Shown here in pieces: positions 40,502 through 50,492 of a stretch of 64,000 bases of DNA. The notes under the pieces are model-generated. The model saw only the letters and a program-made list of their open reading frames with translations. It had not been told where the DNA came from and did not search any database. The position numbers and the translations under genes are program-made. How positions within the stretch are numbered: position 1 is the stretch's first letter; each line of letters starts with the position of its first letter. Origin of the DNA: Conexibacter sp. SYSU D00693. GTDB lineage: Bacteria > Actinomycetota > Thermoleophilia > Solirubrobacterales > Solirubrobacteraceae. The stretch is taken from positions 620,001 to 684,000 of the forward strand of contig NZ_CP070950.1 in the NCBI RefSeq assembly GCF_017084525.1, written 5' to 3'.

Positions 40502-42622
40502 CTAGGCGGCCACGAGCTCGGCGAGGCGCGTGCAGCGCCGCCGGGCGTCCAGGGTGCGCAGCGCCTGCTCGACGGCGGCGCGCTCGCCCACGAGCACGCA
40601 CGCGCGCTCCGCGCGGGTCACTGCCGTGTAGAGCAGCGAGCGCGTCAGCATCAGGTGGTGCCCGCGGTGGACGACCACGACCACCGCGGGGAACTGCGAG
40701 CCCTGGCTCTTGTGCACCGACGTGCACCAGCCCAGCCGCCAGGTGCTCAGCGCGTCGGCGGGCAGCCGGACCACGCGCCCGTCGTCGCAGCGCAGGGTGA
40801 CCGTCGCGTGGTCGGGGTCGTGCGCGACGACCGCCGCGCTCTCGCCGTTCATGAGCTGGTGCTCGTGGTCGTTGCGCTGCTGCAGGACGCGGTCGCCGAC
40901 GCGGAAGCTCGTGCCCGGCACCGCTGCGCCGTCGGGGTTGAGCTTCGCCCGCAGCGCCTCGTTGAAGGCGTCGATGCCCGCCTGGCCCTTGTGCATCGGC
41001 GCGAGGACCTGGACGCCGCCGCTGGGGTCGAGGTCGTAGTGGCCCGGCAGGCGGGTCGCCGCGAGCGAGACGACCTCGTCGAAGATCGCGCCCGCGCCCT
41101 CGCGCTCGACCACGAAGAAGTCCCGGACGTCGTCCTCGCCGGCCTTCGTGGGCGGCGGCTCGCCGTGGTTGATGGCGTGCGCGGCGCGGATGATCAGGGA
41201 GCGCGCCGCCTGGCGGAAGACCTCGGTCAGCCGCGTCGCGGGGACCTCGCCGCTGTCGAGCAGGTCCTCCAGGACGCGGCCGGGCCCGACCGGGGCGAGC
41301 TGGTCGACGTCGCCCACGAGCAGGACGTGGGTCTTGTCGCCGACCGCGTCGAACAGCGACATCGCGAGGCGCACGTCGAGCATCGAGGCCTCGTCGACGA
41401 TCAGCAGGTCCGCGCCGGTGATCGGGTCCCCGCTGTCGCGCGCGAAGCCCTCACCGGGGACGTACTCGAGCAGGCGGTGGATCGTGGTGGCGTCGGCCCC
41501 CGTGAGCTGGGCGAGGCGCCGGGCCGCCTTGCCGGTGGGCGCGCAGAGCCGGACGCGCCGCCCGGACCCACGCACCTGGTCCACCAGGGCGCGCATCGTC
41601 GCGGTCTTGCCGGTGCCCGGCAGGCCGGTGAGGATCGACACCCGGTGCTCGACCGCCGCCTGGACGCCGGCCCACTGCGTCGCCGTCGGCTGCGGGTCGA
41701 GGTCCTCCGGCGGCTCCTCCGGGACCTCCAGCCGAAGCGTCGGCTCGCCGTCCAGCAGCTCGCGCACCTTGCGCGCCAGCCGCCGCTCGACCGCGTCCAT
41801 CCGCGCGTCCAGGACGCGGTCACCGTCGGCCACGAGCTCGCCGCGCGCGCAGCCCTCCTCGACGCGGGCGTCGAGCAGCGCCGCCGAGACGCCGAGCAGC
41901 GCGCCCCCGCGGCGGGCGAGCTCGGTCCGCGGCAGGAAGCAGTGGCCGTCGGCCTCGGCCTCGCGCAGCGCGTGGAGCAGCCCCGCGTCGAGCCTGGCCG
42001 GGTCGTCGGCCGGGACGCCGAGCGCCCGGGCGAGCTGGTCGGCCGTGGCGAAGCCCACGCCGTCCAGGCGCGCCACGCCGTAGGGGTCCTCGCGCAGCAG
42101 CTCGACCGCACCGGCGCCGAAGGCCCGCAGGATCCGCGACGCCGCGGGCGCCGGCACGCCCGCCTCCTCGAGGAACAGCCGCACCTCGCGCTGGGCGCGC
42201 AGCCCGTCCCACGACTCGACCGCCGCCCGGAGCTTGGCCTTGCCGATCCCCGGGACCTCGCGCAGCACCCCGGCGGCGTCCTCGTCCAGACGGTCGAGGA
42301 CCTCGGGCCCGTGCTCGCGCAGCAGCCAGTTGGCGCCCTTGATGCCGACGTGCTTGACGTCGATCAGGAGGTTCACCAGCGCCTGCTCGCTGACGATGCC
42401 GCGCGAGCGGACCTGCTGGACGGCGAACTGCCGCCCGTGGCGCGGGTGCTCGCGGAAGCTGCCGTCGACCTCGACGGCCTCCCCGGCGCCGACGTGGGCC
42501 AGCGGACCGACCAGCGTGACCTCGTCGCCGTCGTCGGTCAGGGCCGCGAGCACGGCGAAGTCGCCGTCGTCCACCCGCCAGCGGACGGCCGTGACCTCGG
42601 CGCTGAGGGTCGTCTCCGGCAT
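40502..42622 (-). CDS. recD2: ATP-dependent 5'-3' DNA helicase RecD2
   Basis: Stand-alone RecD-like SF1B helicase of 706 residues. An N-terminal OB and helix-hairpin-helix region (VPGIGKAKLRAAV and LDGVGFATADQLARAL) is what sets RecD2 apart from RecBCD RecD. Then come motif I TGLPGTGKTATMRALVDQV, motif II LLIVDEASMLD, motif III LLVGDVDQLAPVGPG, and C-terminal SH3/2B and motif VI regions (YTAVTRAER). Involved in recombination or repair tolerance. It interrupts the common dapB-dapA neighbourhood and is divergent from dapA with 20 bases between starts. Confidence 0.94.
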   Translation of the reverse strand: MPETTLSAEVTAVRWRVDDGDFAVLAALTDDGDEVTLVGPLAHVGAGEAVEVDGSFREHPRHGRQFAVQQVRSRGIVSEQALVNLLIDVKHVGIKGANWLLREHGPEVLDRLDEDAAGVLREVPGIGKAKLRAAVESWDGLRAQREVRLFLEEAGVPAPAASRILRAFGAGAVELLREDPYGVARLDGVGFATADQLARALGVPADDPARLDAGLLHALREAEADGHCFLPRTELARRGGALLGVSAALLDARVEEGCARGELVADGDRVLDARMDAVERRLARKVRELLDGEPTLRLEVPEEPPEDLDPQPTATQWAGVQAAVEHRVSILTGLPGTGKTATMRALVDQVRGSGRRVRLCAPTGKAARRLAQLTGADATTIHRLLEYVPGEGFARDSGDPITGADLLIVDEASMLDVRLAMSLFDAVGDKTHVLLVGDVDQLAPVGPGRVLEDLLDSGEVPATRLTEVFRQAARSLIIRAAHAINHGEPPPTKAGEDDVRDFFVVEREGAGAIFDEVVSLAATRLPGHYDLDPSGGVQVLAPMHKGQAGIDAFNEALRAKLNPDGAAVPGTSFRVGDRVLQQRNDHEHQLMNGESAAVVAHDPDHATVTLRCDDGRVVRLPADALSTWRLGWCTSVHKSQGSQFPAVVVVVHRGHHLMLTRSLLYTAVTRAERACVLVGERAAVEQALRTLDARRRCTRLAELVAA

Positions 42623-42642
42623 CGATCCGCGATGATGCTGCC

Positions 42643-43491
42643 ATGTCCCTCGGCGCGATCCTCACCGCCATCGTCACGCCCTTCACGCAGGACCTGCGCG
42701 TGGACGAGGACAGGTTCGTGGCGCTCATGCACCACCTGCACGAGCAGGGCAGCGACGGCTTCGTCGTCTGCGGCACCACCGGGGAGGCCTCGACGCTCAC
42801 CGACGAGGAGCACCTCGGCCTCATCGCGCTGGCCTGCCGCGAGCGCCCCGCGGGGGCCACGATCGTCGCGGGGACGGGCTCGAACGACACGCGCCACGCC
42901 GTCCACCTGACCGCGGAGGCCACGGAGGCCGGGGCCGACGCCGTCCTGAGCGTCACGCCCTACTACAACAAGCCCAACCTCCGCGGCATCCGCCGCCACT
43001 ACGAGGAGGTCGCGGCCGCCACCGACAAGCCCGTGGTCCTCTACAACATCCCGGGCCGCGTGGTGGTCAACATCCCGCCGGAGGCGCTGGCCGACCTCGG
43101 GACGATCGCCAACGTCCTCTACGTCAAGGAGGCCAACGGCGAGCAGCTGCAGCCCATCGACGGCCTCGGGCTCTACGCCGGCAACGACGACGACCTCGCC
43201 CGGACCCTGGACCTGGGCGGCATCGGCGGCATCTGCGTGGCCAGCCACCTCGTCGGGCCCCGGATGCGCACGATGGTCGACGACCCGTCCCAGCGCGCGG
43301 CGATCGACGCCGAGCTGCAGGCCCTCTACGCGGCGCTGGGCGTCACGACCAACCCGATCCCCGTGAAGGCGGCACTGCAGATGGTGGGCCACGACTGCGG
43401 CGGCCTGCGCCTGCCGATGGTCGAGGCCGACGAGCGCGAGCGCCAGGCGGTCCGGGAGGCCCTCGAGGGTCTGGGCCTGCTGGGTGGGTAG
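42643..43491 (+). CDS. dapA: 4-hydroxy-tetrahydrodipicolinate synthase
   Basis: Condenses pyruvate with aspartate semialdehyde to begin lysine and diaminopimelate synthesis. 282 residues, a TIM-barrel aldolase. Active residues: Schiff-base K162 in YVKEANG, Y134 in LYNIPGR and Y108 in TPYYNKP; the GTTGEASTL block is also intact. A weak GATGAT hexamer six bases before the ATG hints at a leaderless start. Confidence 0.95.
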   Translation: MSLGAILTAIVTPFTQDLRVDEDRFVALMHHLHEQGSDGFVVCGTTGEASTLTDEEHLGLIALACRERPAGATIVAGTGSNDTRHAVHLTAEATEAGADAVLSVTPYYNKPNLRGIRRHYEEVAAATDKPVVLYNIPGRVVVNIPPEALADLGTIANVLYVKEANGEQLQPIDGLGLYAGNDDDLARTLDLGGIGGICVASHLVGPRMRTMVDDPSQRAAIDAELQALYAALGVTTNPIPVKAALQMVGHDCGGLRLPMVEADERERQAVREALEGLGLLGG

Positions 43492-43494
43492 TCT
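43489..43494 (+). promoter_or_regulatory. -10 element of rnj (near-leaderless)
   Basis: TAGTCT, formed partly by the dapA stop codon and ending nine bases before the rnj GTG. Confidence 0.4.
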
Positions 43495-43503
43495 GGCCCG
43501 CCA

Positions 43504-45171
43504 GTGAGCGGCACCCTCAGCGTCCTGCCCCTGGGCGGGCTCGGCGAGATCGGCAAGAACATGACCGTCGTCGAGTTCGACGACCGGCTGATCATCGTCG
43601 ACACCGGCCTGCGCTTCCCGACGGCGGAGCAGGTCGGCATCGACCTCGTCCTGCCCGACTTCGGGGTGCTGCGCGACCGCGTGGACGACATCGAGGCGAT
43701 CGTCGTCACCCACGGCCACGAGGACCACCTCGGCGCGCTGCCCTGGGTCCTGCGCGAGCTGGCCGTCGACATCCCGGTGTTCGGCCGGCCGCTGACGATG
43801 GCGATGGCCCGCTCCAAGCTCGACGAGCACAAGCTGCGCGAGGCGGAGTGCACCGACGTCAAGGGCGACGAGGTCCTCGAGCTCGGGCCGTTCGACGTCG
43901 AGCTCGTGCACATGACGCACTCGATCCCCGATGCGGCGGGCGTGGCGATCACGACCGACCTCGGGACGATCTTCGTCACCGGCGACTACCGCTTCGACCA
44001 GACGCCGGTCGACGGCCGCCCGCCGGACTTCGCGCGCCTGGGCCGCTTCGCCAGCGACGAGGACGGCCTGCTGCTGCTCGTCGGCGACTCGACGAACGTC
44101 GACCGCGCCGGCTGGTCGCCCAGCGAGTCGGCGGTCGGCGGGCACCTCGAGGACGTCTTCAGCCGCTGCGACGGGCGCATCGTCGTGACGTGCTTCGCGT
44201 CGAACATCCACCGCGTCCAGCAGGTCGTCGACGCGGCCGCGGCGCTCGGGCGCAAGGTCTGCCTGCTCGGCCGGTCGATGCGCAAGAACATCAACATCGG
44301 GCGCTCGCTCGGCCACATCGAGGTCCCCGAGGGGATGCTCATCGGGCCGCGCGAGCTCGACGACTTCGCCGACGACCGCGTCGTCATCGTCTCGACGGGG
44401 TCCCAGGGCGAGCCGCTCAGCGCGCTGCGCCGCATGGCCCACAACGACCACCCGCACGTCGAGCTGCGCCGCGGGGACACCGTCGTGTTCTCCGCCACGC
44501 CGATCCCGGGCAACGAGCGGGCGGTCAACGAGACGATCGACCGCCTCTACCACATCGGCTGCCGCGTGATCACGGCCCGCGACGCGCCGATCCACGCGTC
44601 GGGCCACGGCTACGCGGAGGAGGTCAAGCTCCTGCTGAACCTCACCAAGCCGCGGTTCGTGCTGCCGGCCCACGGCGACCACAAGCGCCTGCACCTGCAC
44701 GGCCAGCTCGCCGAGTCGGTCGGCGTCGACGCCGACTGCATCTTCCCGGGCGAGAACGGCAAGCCGCTCGAGCTCGACGCCAAGGGCGCCCGGTGGGGCA
44801 AGCGCGTCAAGAGCGGGATGATCTTCGTCGACGGCGTCGACATCGGCGACCCCGCCGACGTCGCGCTGCGCGACCGCCGCATGCTCAGCGCCGACGGCAT
44901 CTTCGTCGTCGTCGCGACGATCTCCGAGCAGGACGGCTCGTCGGTGGCCGAGCCCGAGGTCATCTTCCGCGGCGTCCCGTACCCCGACGACGCCGAGGGC
45001 CTGCTCGACGACCTGCGCAAGACGGTCGACGACTCGCTGGCACGCGCCGCCCGCGACGAGGTGCGCGAGGTCGACCTGCTCCAGCAGATCCTCCACGACG
45101 ACCTCGCGGCGTTCGTCTACGAGCGCCTGCGCCGGCGGCCGATGGTGCTGCCGGTGGTCGTCGAGGTCTGA
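43504..45171 (+). CDS. rnj: Ribonuclease J
   Basis: Metallo-beta-lactamase/beta-CASP nuclease with endonuclease and 5'-3' exonuclease activities in RNA decay and rRNA maturation. 555 residues. Metal ligands lie in THGHEDHLGALP (H70, H72, D74, H75); the beta-CASP part carries GDSTNVDRAGWSPSE and the C-terminal VLPAHGDHKRLHLH block. GTG start. RNase J after dapA and before ftsK is the canonical actinobacterial place. Confidence 0.96.
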   Translation: MSGTLSVLPLGGLGEIGKNMTVVEFDDRLIIVDTGLRFPTAEQVGIDLVLPDFGVLRDRVDDIEAIVVTHGHEDHLGALPWVLRELAVDIPVFGRPLTMAMARSKLDEHKLREAECTDVKGDEVLELGPFDVELVHMTHSIPDAAGVAITTDLGTIFVTGDYRFDQTPVDGRPPDFARLGRFASDEDGLLLLVGDSTNVDRAGWSPSESAVGGHLEDVFSRCDGRIVVTCFASNIHRVQQVVDAAAALGRKVCLLGRSMRKNINIGRSLGHIEVPEGMLIGPRELDDFADDRVVIVSTGSQGEPLSALRRMAHNDHPHVELRRGDTVVFSATPIPGNERAVNETIDRLYHIGCRVITARDAPIHASGHGYAEEVKLLLNLTKPRFVLPAHGDHKRLHLHGQLAESVGVDADCIFPGENGKPLELDAKGARWGKRVKSGMIFVDGVDIGDPADVALRDRRMLSADGIFVVVATISEQDGSSVAEPEVIFRGVPYPDDAEGLLDDLRKTVDDSLARAARDEVREVDLLQQILHDDLAAFVYERLRRRPMVLPVVVEV

Positions 45172-45172
45172 G

Positions 45173-45712
45173 CTACCAGACGTCCCCGTCGCGCCAGTCG
45201 CACACGAGCTCGCCGTCGAGGTCGAGCTGTGCGCCGTCGGTGGGGAGGACCAGGACGAAGCCCGACTCGTCGGCGGAGGGCACGATGCCGCGCGGGGTGA
45301 GCGACCCGAGCGGGCCGCGCCACGCCTGCCAGCCGCGGGCGCGGTAGAACGGCATCCCGGGGTCCGTCGCGCCGAGGGCGCCGAGGTCGTAGGCGCCGTG
45401 GATGACGCGCTCGAGCGCGGTCATGACCACGCCGCCGTGGCCGCGGCGCTGGTGCTCGGGTGCGACGCCGACGCCCTCGACGTAGCCGCAGCGCAGGGCG
45501 CGGCCGCGGTGGAGCATCCGCCGCTGCACGACGGCGGCGTGGGCGACGAGCTCGTAGCCCTCCCACACCAGCGCGTGGATCCCGCCGAGGCTGTGCTCCC
45601 AGTCGTGGTCGTCGAAGTCGCCCTCGAACGCCTCGTCGAGCAGCGCGCGGCAGGCGTCGAGCACGTCGGTGCCGAGCTCCGCGGTGTGGACGACCTGCGG
45701 TCGGCGGCTCAC
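45173..45712 (-). CDS. Aminoglycoside 2'-N-acetyltransferase-like protein, AAC(2')-I family
   Basis: 179-residue GNAT enzyme close in pattern to mycobacterial AAC(2')-Ic. Shared blocks include DWEHSLGGIHALVW, AHAAVVQRRMLHRGRALRCGYVEGVGV, the acetyl-CoA loop and the C-terminal CDWRDGDVW. The family acetylates the 2'-amino group of aminoglycosides; in mycobacteria it is chromosomal and may serve cell-envelope metabolism. GTG at 45712 overlaps the histidine kinase stop by four bases, so it is the third gene of a two-component operon. Activity here is inferred from similarity only. Confidence 0.88.
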   Translation of the reverse strand: MSRRPQVVHTAELGTDVLDACRALLDEAFEGDFDDHDWEHSLGGIHALVWEGYELVAHAAVVQRRMLHRGRALRCGYVEGVGVAPEHQRRGHGGVVMTALERVIHGAYDLGALGATDPGMPFYRARGWQAWRGPLGSLTPRGIVPSADESGFVLVLPTDGAQLDLDGELVCDWRDGDVW

Positions 45713-47136
45713 GCCGGGGCGGCCGCCGGGACGGCCACGGGCACGGCCTGAGCCACCGCGGGGAGGTCGACCACGAAGCGCGTCCCGCCGCCGGCGCGGT
45801 CCTCGAGGCGCACGGAGCCGCCGTGGCCCTCGGCCACCGCGCGGACGATCGACAGGCCCAGGCCGAACGAGCCGCCGCGATCGCCCTCGCCGCGCACGAA
45901 GCGCTCGAAGATCCGCTCGCGCAGCTCGCGCGGGACGCCCGGCCCGTCGTCCTCGACCACGAGCAGCGCCCGGCCGCCTCGTGCGCCGACGGACGCGTGG
46001 ACCGTCGAGCCCGGCGGCGTGTGCTTCAGCGCGTTCTCGATGAGGTTGAGCGCGACCCGGTGCAGGTCGTCGCGGGCGCCGTCGACGACGACGCGCTCCG
46101 TGTCGACCGAGACGACGTGGTCGCCGGCCAGCGGGCCGGCCTCGGCGACCGCCTCGAGCAGCACCTGGCCGAGGTCGGTCGGGGCGTGCGGCGCCTCGCG
46201 TGCGGCGTCGGCGCGGGCGAGCAGCAGCAGGTCGGCGACCAGGCGCTTCATCCGCTTGGACGAGCGCAGGGCCGAGCACGCCGCCTCGCCCTCCTCGCCG
46301 TCCAGCACGTCGGCCAGCAGCTCGAGGTTGGCCAGGACGCTGGTCAGCGGCGTGCGCAGCTCGTGGCTGGCGTCGGCCACGAACTGGCGCTGGCGGTCGA
46401 GCATCTGCTGGGTCTCCTCGCGCGACTGCGTCAGCGCGACGAGCATCTCGTCCAGGGTGCGGGCCAGCTCGGCGACCTCGTCCTCGGCGTCGGGCACCGG
46501 CACCGAGGCGGCGGGGTCACGGGTCCGGGAGATGGAGCGCGCCATGGCGGTGAGGCGCGCGATGGGCGCCAGGGAGCGCCGCGCGAGCACCAGGCCGCCG
46601 ATGAGGGCGAGCACCGTCCCCGCCAGGACGCCCCCCAGCAGGAAGAAGCGCACGCTCTTCACGCTGTCCTCGACGACGGACACCGGCCGCGCGTACTGGA
46701 CGATGACCGCCAGCGGCGAGAAGCCCACGCCGTTGAGGGGGGAGGGCCGCAGGACGGTCCGGCGCGACTCGACGCGGAAGCCGCCGACCTGGCCGGACCC
46801 GCGACCGTCGCTCAGCGCCACGGGCCCGAGGTCCGGCGCCTTGGGCGTCTGGGCCACGACCTGGCCGGTGGAGGCGTTGAGCACGCGGATGACCGCGCCG
46901 GTCGAGGCGGCGTAGGTGTTCAGGCCGGTCCGCACGACGAGGTGGTTCTCCTCGACGCCGACGCGCAGGCGATCGCGCAGCTCGTCGACCGCGGCGGCCA
47001 TCTGGTTGTTGAAGTCATCGCGCATCCGCGACGTGGTCAGCTGCCCGACGACCAGCGCGAACAGGGTGAGGATCGCGAAGGTCAGCGCCGCGGAGATGAC
47101 CGCGAGGCGCCAGCGGATGGACAGCCGGTGCAGCAT
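45709..47136 (-). CDS. Two-component sensor histidine kinase (HAMP-HisKA-HATPase)
   Basis: 475 residues. Transmembrane helices at about 10-32 and 163-186 flank an extracytoplasmic sensor of roughly 130 residues, followed by HAMP (about 187-240) and HisKA with H258 in FVADASHELRTPL. HATPase motifs are NLIENALKH, DDGPGVP and GGSFGLGLSIV. Architecture like MprB/TcrY. Starts one base inside the response regulator stop. The signal is unknown; the sensor has no cysteine pair or recognised PAS fold. Confidence 0.94.
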   Translation of the reverse strand: MLHRLSIRWRLAVISAALTFAILTLFALVVGQLTTSRMRDDFNNQMAAAVDELRDRLRVGVEENHLVVRTGLNTYAASTGAVIRVLNASTGQVVAQTPKAPDLGPVALSDGRGSGQVGGFRVESRRTVLRPSPLNGVGFSPLAVIVQYARPVSVVEDSVKSVRFFLLGGVLAGTVLALIGGLVLARRSLAPIARLTAMARSISRTRDPAASVPVPDAEDEVAELARTLDEMLVALTQSREETQQMLDRQRQFVADASHELRTPLTSVLANLELLADVLDGEEGEAACSALRSSKRMKRLVADLLLLARADAAREAPHAPTDLGQVLLEAVAEAGPLAGDHVVSVDTERVVVDGARDDLHRVALNLIENALKHTPPGSTVHASVGARGGRALLVVEDDGPGVPRELRERIFERFVRGEGDRGGSFGLGLSIVRAVAEGHGGSVRLEDRAGGGTRFVVDLPAVAQAVPVAVPAAAPA

Positions 47137-47819
47137 CAGGCGCGCAGGACGTAGCCGGCGCCGCGGATCGTGTGCAGCAGGCGGTCCTCGCCGCCGGCCT
47201 CGAGCTTGCGCCGCAGGTTGGAGACGAAGACCTCGATGGTGTTCGTCGTCGCGAACGGGTCGTAGCCCCAGACGTCCTCCAGCAGCCGCTGGCGCGGGAC
47301 GACGATGCGCTCGTTGCGCATGAGGTACTCCAGCAGCTCGAACTCCCGCTGGGTGAGCTCGACCTCGCGCTCCCCGCGGCGGACCTCGTGGGTGTCCGGG
47401 TTGAGCTGGAGGTCGCCCACCACGAGGGAGGCTGACCCGCGCGGCGGACGGCGCCGCAGCAGCGCGCGCATCCGGGCCAGGAGCTCCTGGCGCTCGAAGG
47501 GCTTGACCAGGTAGTCGTCAGCGCCCGCGTCCAGGCCCTCGACGCGCGACTCGACGGCGTCGCGGGCGGTGAGCATGAGGATCGGGACGTCGTCGGCGGC
47601 GCGCAGGCGCTTGGCCACGTCGAGCCCGTCGATCCCGCCGGGCAGGCCGAGGTCGAGGACGACGAGGTCGGGCACGAACTGCGCGGCGGCGTCCAGGCCG
47701 CCGGGGCCGTCGGGCGCGATGCGCGTCTCGTAGCCCTCGAGGCGCAGCGAGCGCTGGAGGACCTGGGCGATCTCGTCGTCGTCCTCCACGATGAGGACGC
47801 GGGGCTGCCGGCCGGACAT
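47136..47819 (-). CDS. OmpR/PhoB family response regulator
   Basis: 227 residues. The receiver has the acidic cluster EDDDE (12-16), phosphoacceptor D56 in VVLDLGLPGG and the conserved LVKPF lysine. The C-terminal winged helix has ELTQREFELLEYLMRNE and TIEVFVSNLRRKL. It heads the operon with its histidine kinase and the AAC(2') gene, and probably binds the direct repeat upstream of its own start (47845-47862). Confidence 0.95.
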   Translation of the reverse strand: MSGRQPRVLIVEDDDEIAQVLQRSLRLEGYETRIAPDGPGGLDAAAQFVPDLVVLDLGLPGGIDGLDVAKRLRAADDVPILMLTARDAVESRVEGLDAGADDYLVKPFERQELLARMRALLRRRPPRGSASLVVGDLQLNPDTHEVRRGEREVELTQREFELLEYLMRNERIVVPRQRLLEDVWGYDPFATTNTIEVFVSNLRRKLEAGGEDRLLHTIRGAGYVLRA

Positions 47820-47828
47820 GCGCCCTGG

Positions 47829-47862
47829 AGGGTACGGCCAAGCCTCAAGGGCGGGTCAAGGG
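47829..47862 (-). promoter_or_regulatory. Promoter and direct-repeat operator of the two-component operon
   Basis: On the minus strand, -35 TTGACC (47854-47859) and -10 TACCCT (47829-47834) lie 19 bases apart, with the -10 nine bases before the ATG. On the plus strand, TCAAGGG occurs at 47845-47851 and again at 47856-47862. The 11-base period is what PhoB-type dimers bind, and the upstream copy overlaps the -35. Confidence 0.6.
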
Positions 47863-47900
47863 AAGGACCCTCACGCGCGCGCGTCGAAGGGAGCACCCGG

Positions 47901-50480
47901 ATGGCGACGACCACGAGGAAGCCCCCTGCGCGCGGCGGGGCCCGGAAGCCGCCGGCGCGCGCCCAGCGCTCGGCGGCGTCGGGCCGGGCGCGTGCCAAGC
48001 GCTCCACCGCGACCTGGCGACCGCGCCTGCCCGTGGTCGAGCAGCGCCACCTGGACCTCATCGGCCTCGGCCTGGTCTGCCTCGGGGTGTTCCTCGCCTT
48101 CCCGCTCTACGCCGGCTGGGCGGCGGGGACCGTCGGTGACGCGATCACCGACGCGCTGGCCGTCGGCATCGGGACGCTGCGCTTCGGCGCGCCCGTCGCC
48201 GTGGTGGTCGTCGGCGCGCTCGTCGTCCTGCGGCCGGTCCTGCCGGCGGTCCGTCCGTTCCGCTCGGGCGGCCTGTGCCTCGTCCTCGGCGTCGCGCTCG
48301 CGCTGGCGGCGGGGACGCTCGGCCTCGGCCCCAGCGACACCCGCGACGGCTTCTGGGACCACGACTTCGTGCGCGAGCGCGGCGGGCTGCTCGGCGAGGC
48401 GCTCTTCTACGGGGCCTCGAACCTCGTCGGGACGATCGGCGCCCACCTGCTCGCGCTGTTCCTGCTGACCGCTGCGGTGCTCCTGCTCACGGGCGCGTCG
48501 CTGGCGACCGTCCTGCAGGCGACCGCGACGACGGTCGCCGACACCACCCGCTCCTTGCGCCGCGCCGAGCGCGAGCCGGCACCCGCGGCGACGACGACCG
48601 GCACCCGCAAGGCCAAGGCCGCGCCGAAGGTCCGCGTCCCGGAGCCCGAGGACGAGGACGACGTCGTGGTGCGCCCGACCCACGTCGAGGCCCCCCCGGT
48701 CGACGACGCCGAGCAGCGCTTCCCGGACCTCTTCGGCGATCCCGGCCGCGAGCCGGAGCGGCCCGCGCCCGTCGAGGAGGAGGTGCCGGCGCCCGAGCCC
48801 GAGGCGCTCGTCGAGGACGACGAGGACGACGTGGACCCGCTGGCCTCGGTCGAGGAGGAGCCGCCCGCGCCCGAGCCGCCCACCGCCGTCCAGGAGCAGC
48901 TGCCGCTCCCGCGCGCCGACGGCGACGAGGACACCGACGTCGAGTACGTCGTCCCGCGCCCGACGATGCTGCGCCGGTCCACGGCCGAGCAGGCGCGCCC
49001 GGACACCCGCGGCCAGGAGGAGCTCGGCGCGCGCCTCGTCGAGGCGCTCGCCCACTTCAACGTCGAGGCGCGCATCGTGGGCACGGTCGCGGGCCCGCAC
49101 ATCACGCGCTACGAGCTGCGCCTGGCGCCCGGCATCAAGATGTCGAAGGTCGCCCAGCTCAAGGACGACCTGGCCTACGCGCTGGCGGCGGTCGACATCC
49201 GCATCCTCGCCCCGATCCCCGGCAAGCAGGCCGTCGGCGTGGAGGTCCCCAACCAGCAGCGGCGCGTCGTCCACCTCGGCGACGTCTTCCAGGACGCCCC
49301 CGACGGTGCCTCGCCGCTGTTCGTCTGGCTGGGCAAGGACGTCAGCGGCAAGGCGATCGGCGCGGACCTGGCGAAGATGCCGCACCTGCTCATCGCCGGC
49401 ACGACCGGCGCCGGCAAGTCGGCCTGCGTCAACGGCCTGCTGTCGAGCGTGCTGCTGCGGGCCACGCCGCAGGACGCGCGCCTCGTGCTCATCGACCCCA
49501 AGCAGGTCGAGCTCAACCACTACGAGGAGGTCCCGCACCTCCTCACGCCGGTCATCACCTCGCCGCGCCAGGCGGCCAACGCGCTCCAGAACCTCGTCCG
49601 TGAGATGGAGTGGCGCTACGGGATCATGTCGATGGCCCGCACGCGCTCACTGCCCGAGCTCAACAAGGTGCGCGTCGCCAACGACGAGGCGCCGCTGCCC
49701 TACGTCCTCTGCGTCATCGACGAGCTCGCCGACCTGATGATGGTCGCGCCGGCCGACGTCGAGGACTCGATCATCCGCATCGCCCAGAAGGCGCGCGCGG
49801 TCGGCATCCACCTCGTGCTCGCCACGCAGTCCCCGCGCGTGGACGTCATCACGGGCATGATCAAGGCCAACGTCCCGTCGCGCATCGCCTTCTCGGTCTC
49901 GTCGCAGACCGACTCGCGCGTGATCCTCGACCAGAACGGCGCCGAGTCGCTGCTGGGCCAGGGCGACATGCTCTTCTCGCCGGTCGGCTCGTCCAAGCTC
50001 CAGCGCATCCAGGGCGCCTACATCGACGAGGGCCAGATCGCGCAGATCACCGGCTTCTGGGCGCGCCAGGGCGAGCCCGAGCTGCGCGAGGACCTGCTCG
50101 AGGAGGTCGAGCAGGAGGACGCGGGCGACAGCGGCCGGCCCGACGACGAGCTCGACCCCGACGAGGACCCGCTCCTCGGCGAGGCCATCCAGCTCGTCGT
50201 CGAGATGGGCACCGCCTCGACCTCGATGCTCCAGCGCCGCCTGCGCCTGGGCTACACCCGCGCGGGCCGGCTCATCGACATGCTCGAGCGCCGCGGGGTC
50301 ATCAGCGGCTACGAGGGCTCCAAGCCGCGGCAGGTCCTCGTGACGGAGGGCGACCTGCCGCGGGTCCTGGCGGCGCTCGGCGGTGACAGCGCGTCAGCGA
50401 CGCCTGACGCAGAAGCGCCGGTCCCGGAGCTCCCGCCCGATCCGTCGCGTTCGGACGGTCCGCCGCCCGACGACGCATAG
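47901..50480 (+). CDS. ftsK: DNA translocase FtsK
   Basis: Chromosome segregation motor at the division septum. 859 residues: a basic N-terminal tail, four transmembrane helices (about 52-195), an acidic Pro/Glu-rich linker (about 215-360), a RecA-like motor with Walker A GTTGAGKS (K506) and Walker [15 protein letters not shown], and a C-terminal gamma winged helix ([28 protein letters not shown]) that reads orienting DNA sequences. GAAGGGAG upstream is the ribosome site. It is divergent from the response regulator, and the repeat operator lies in the 81-base gap. Confidence 0.96.
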   Translation: MATTTRKPPARGGARKPPARAQRSAASGRARAKRSTATWRPRLPVVEQRHLDLIGLGLVCLGVFLAFPLYAGWAAGTVGDAITDALAVGIGTLRFGAPVAVVVVGALVVLRPVLPAVRPFRSGGLCLVLGVALALAAGTLGLGPSDTRDGFWDHDFVRERGGLLGEALFYGASNLVGTIGAHLLALFLLTAAVLLLTGASLATVLQATATTVADTTRSLRRAEREPAPAATTTGTRKAKAAPKVRVPEPEDEDDVVVRPTHVEAPPVDDAEQRFPDLFGDPGREPERPAPVEEEVPAPEPEALVEDDEDDVDPLASVEEEPPAPEPPTAVQEQLPLPRADGDEDTDVEYVVPRPTMLRRSTAEQARPDTRGQEELGARLVEALAHFNVEARIVGTVAGPHITRYELRLAPGIKMSKVAQLKDDLAYALAAVDIRILAPIPGKQAVGVEVPNQQRRVVHLGDVFQDAPDGASPLFVWLGKDVSGKAIGADLAKMPHLLIAGTTGAGKSACVNGLLSSVLLRATPQDARLVLIDPKQVELNHYEEVPHLLTPVITSPRQAANALQNLVREMEWRYGIMSMARTRSLPELNKVRVANDEAPLPYVLCVIDELADLMMVAPADVEDSIIRIAQKARAVGIHLVLATQSPRVDVITGMIKANVPSRIAFSVSSQTDSRVILDQNGAESLLGQGDMLFSPVGSSKLQRIQGAYIDEGQIAQITGFWARQGEPELREDLLEEVEQEDAGDSGRPDDELDPDEDPLLGEAIQLVVEMGTASTSMLQRRLRLGYTRAGRLIDMLERRGVISGYEGSKPRQVLVTEGDLPRVLAALGGDSASATPDAEAPVPELPPDPSRSDGPPPDDA

Positions 50481-50484
50481 ACTG
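50479..50484 (+). promoter_or_regulatory. -10 element of the RodZ-like gene (near-leaderless)
   Basis: TAGACT overlapping the ftsK stop and ending eight bases before the ATG. Confidence 0.45.
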
Positions 50485-50492
50485 CGCGCGCG

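Noticed and set aside
45173-45712. Acquired antibiotic resistance cassette
   Set aside because: No integron, transposase or composition change is visible; the gene is coupled to a resident two-component operon in a conserved chromosomal region, so it looks intrinsic.
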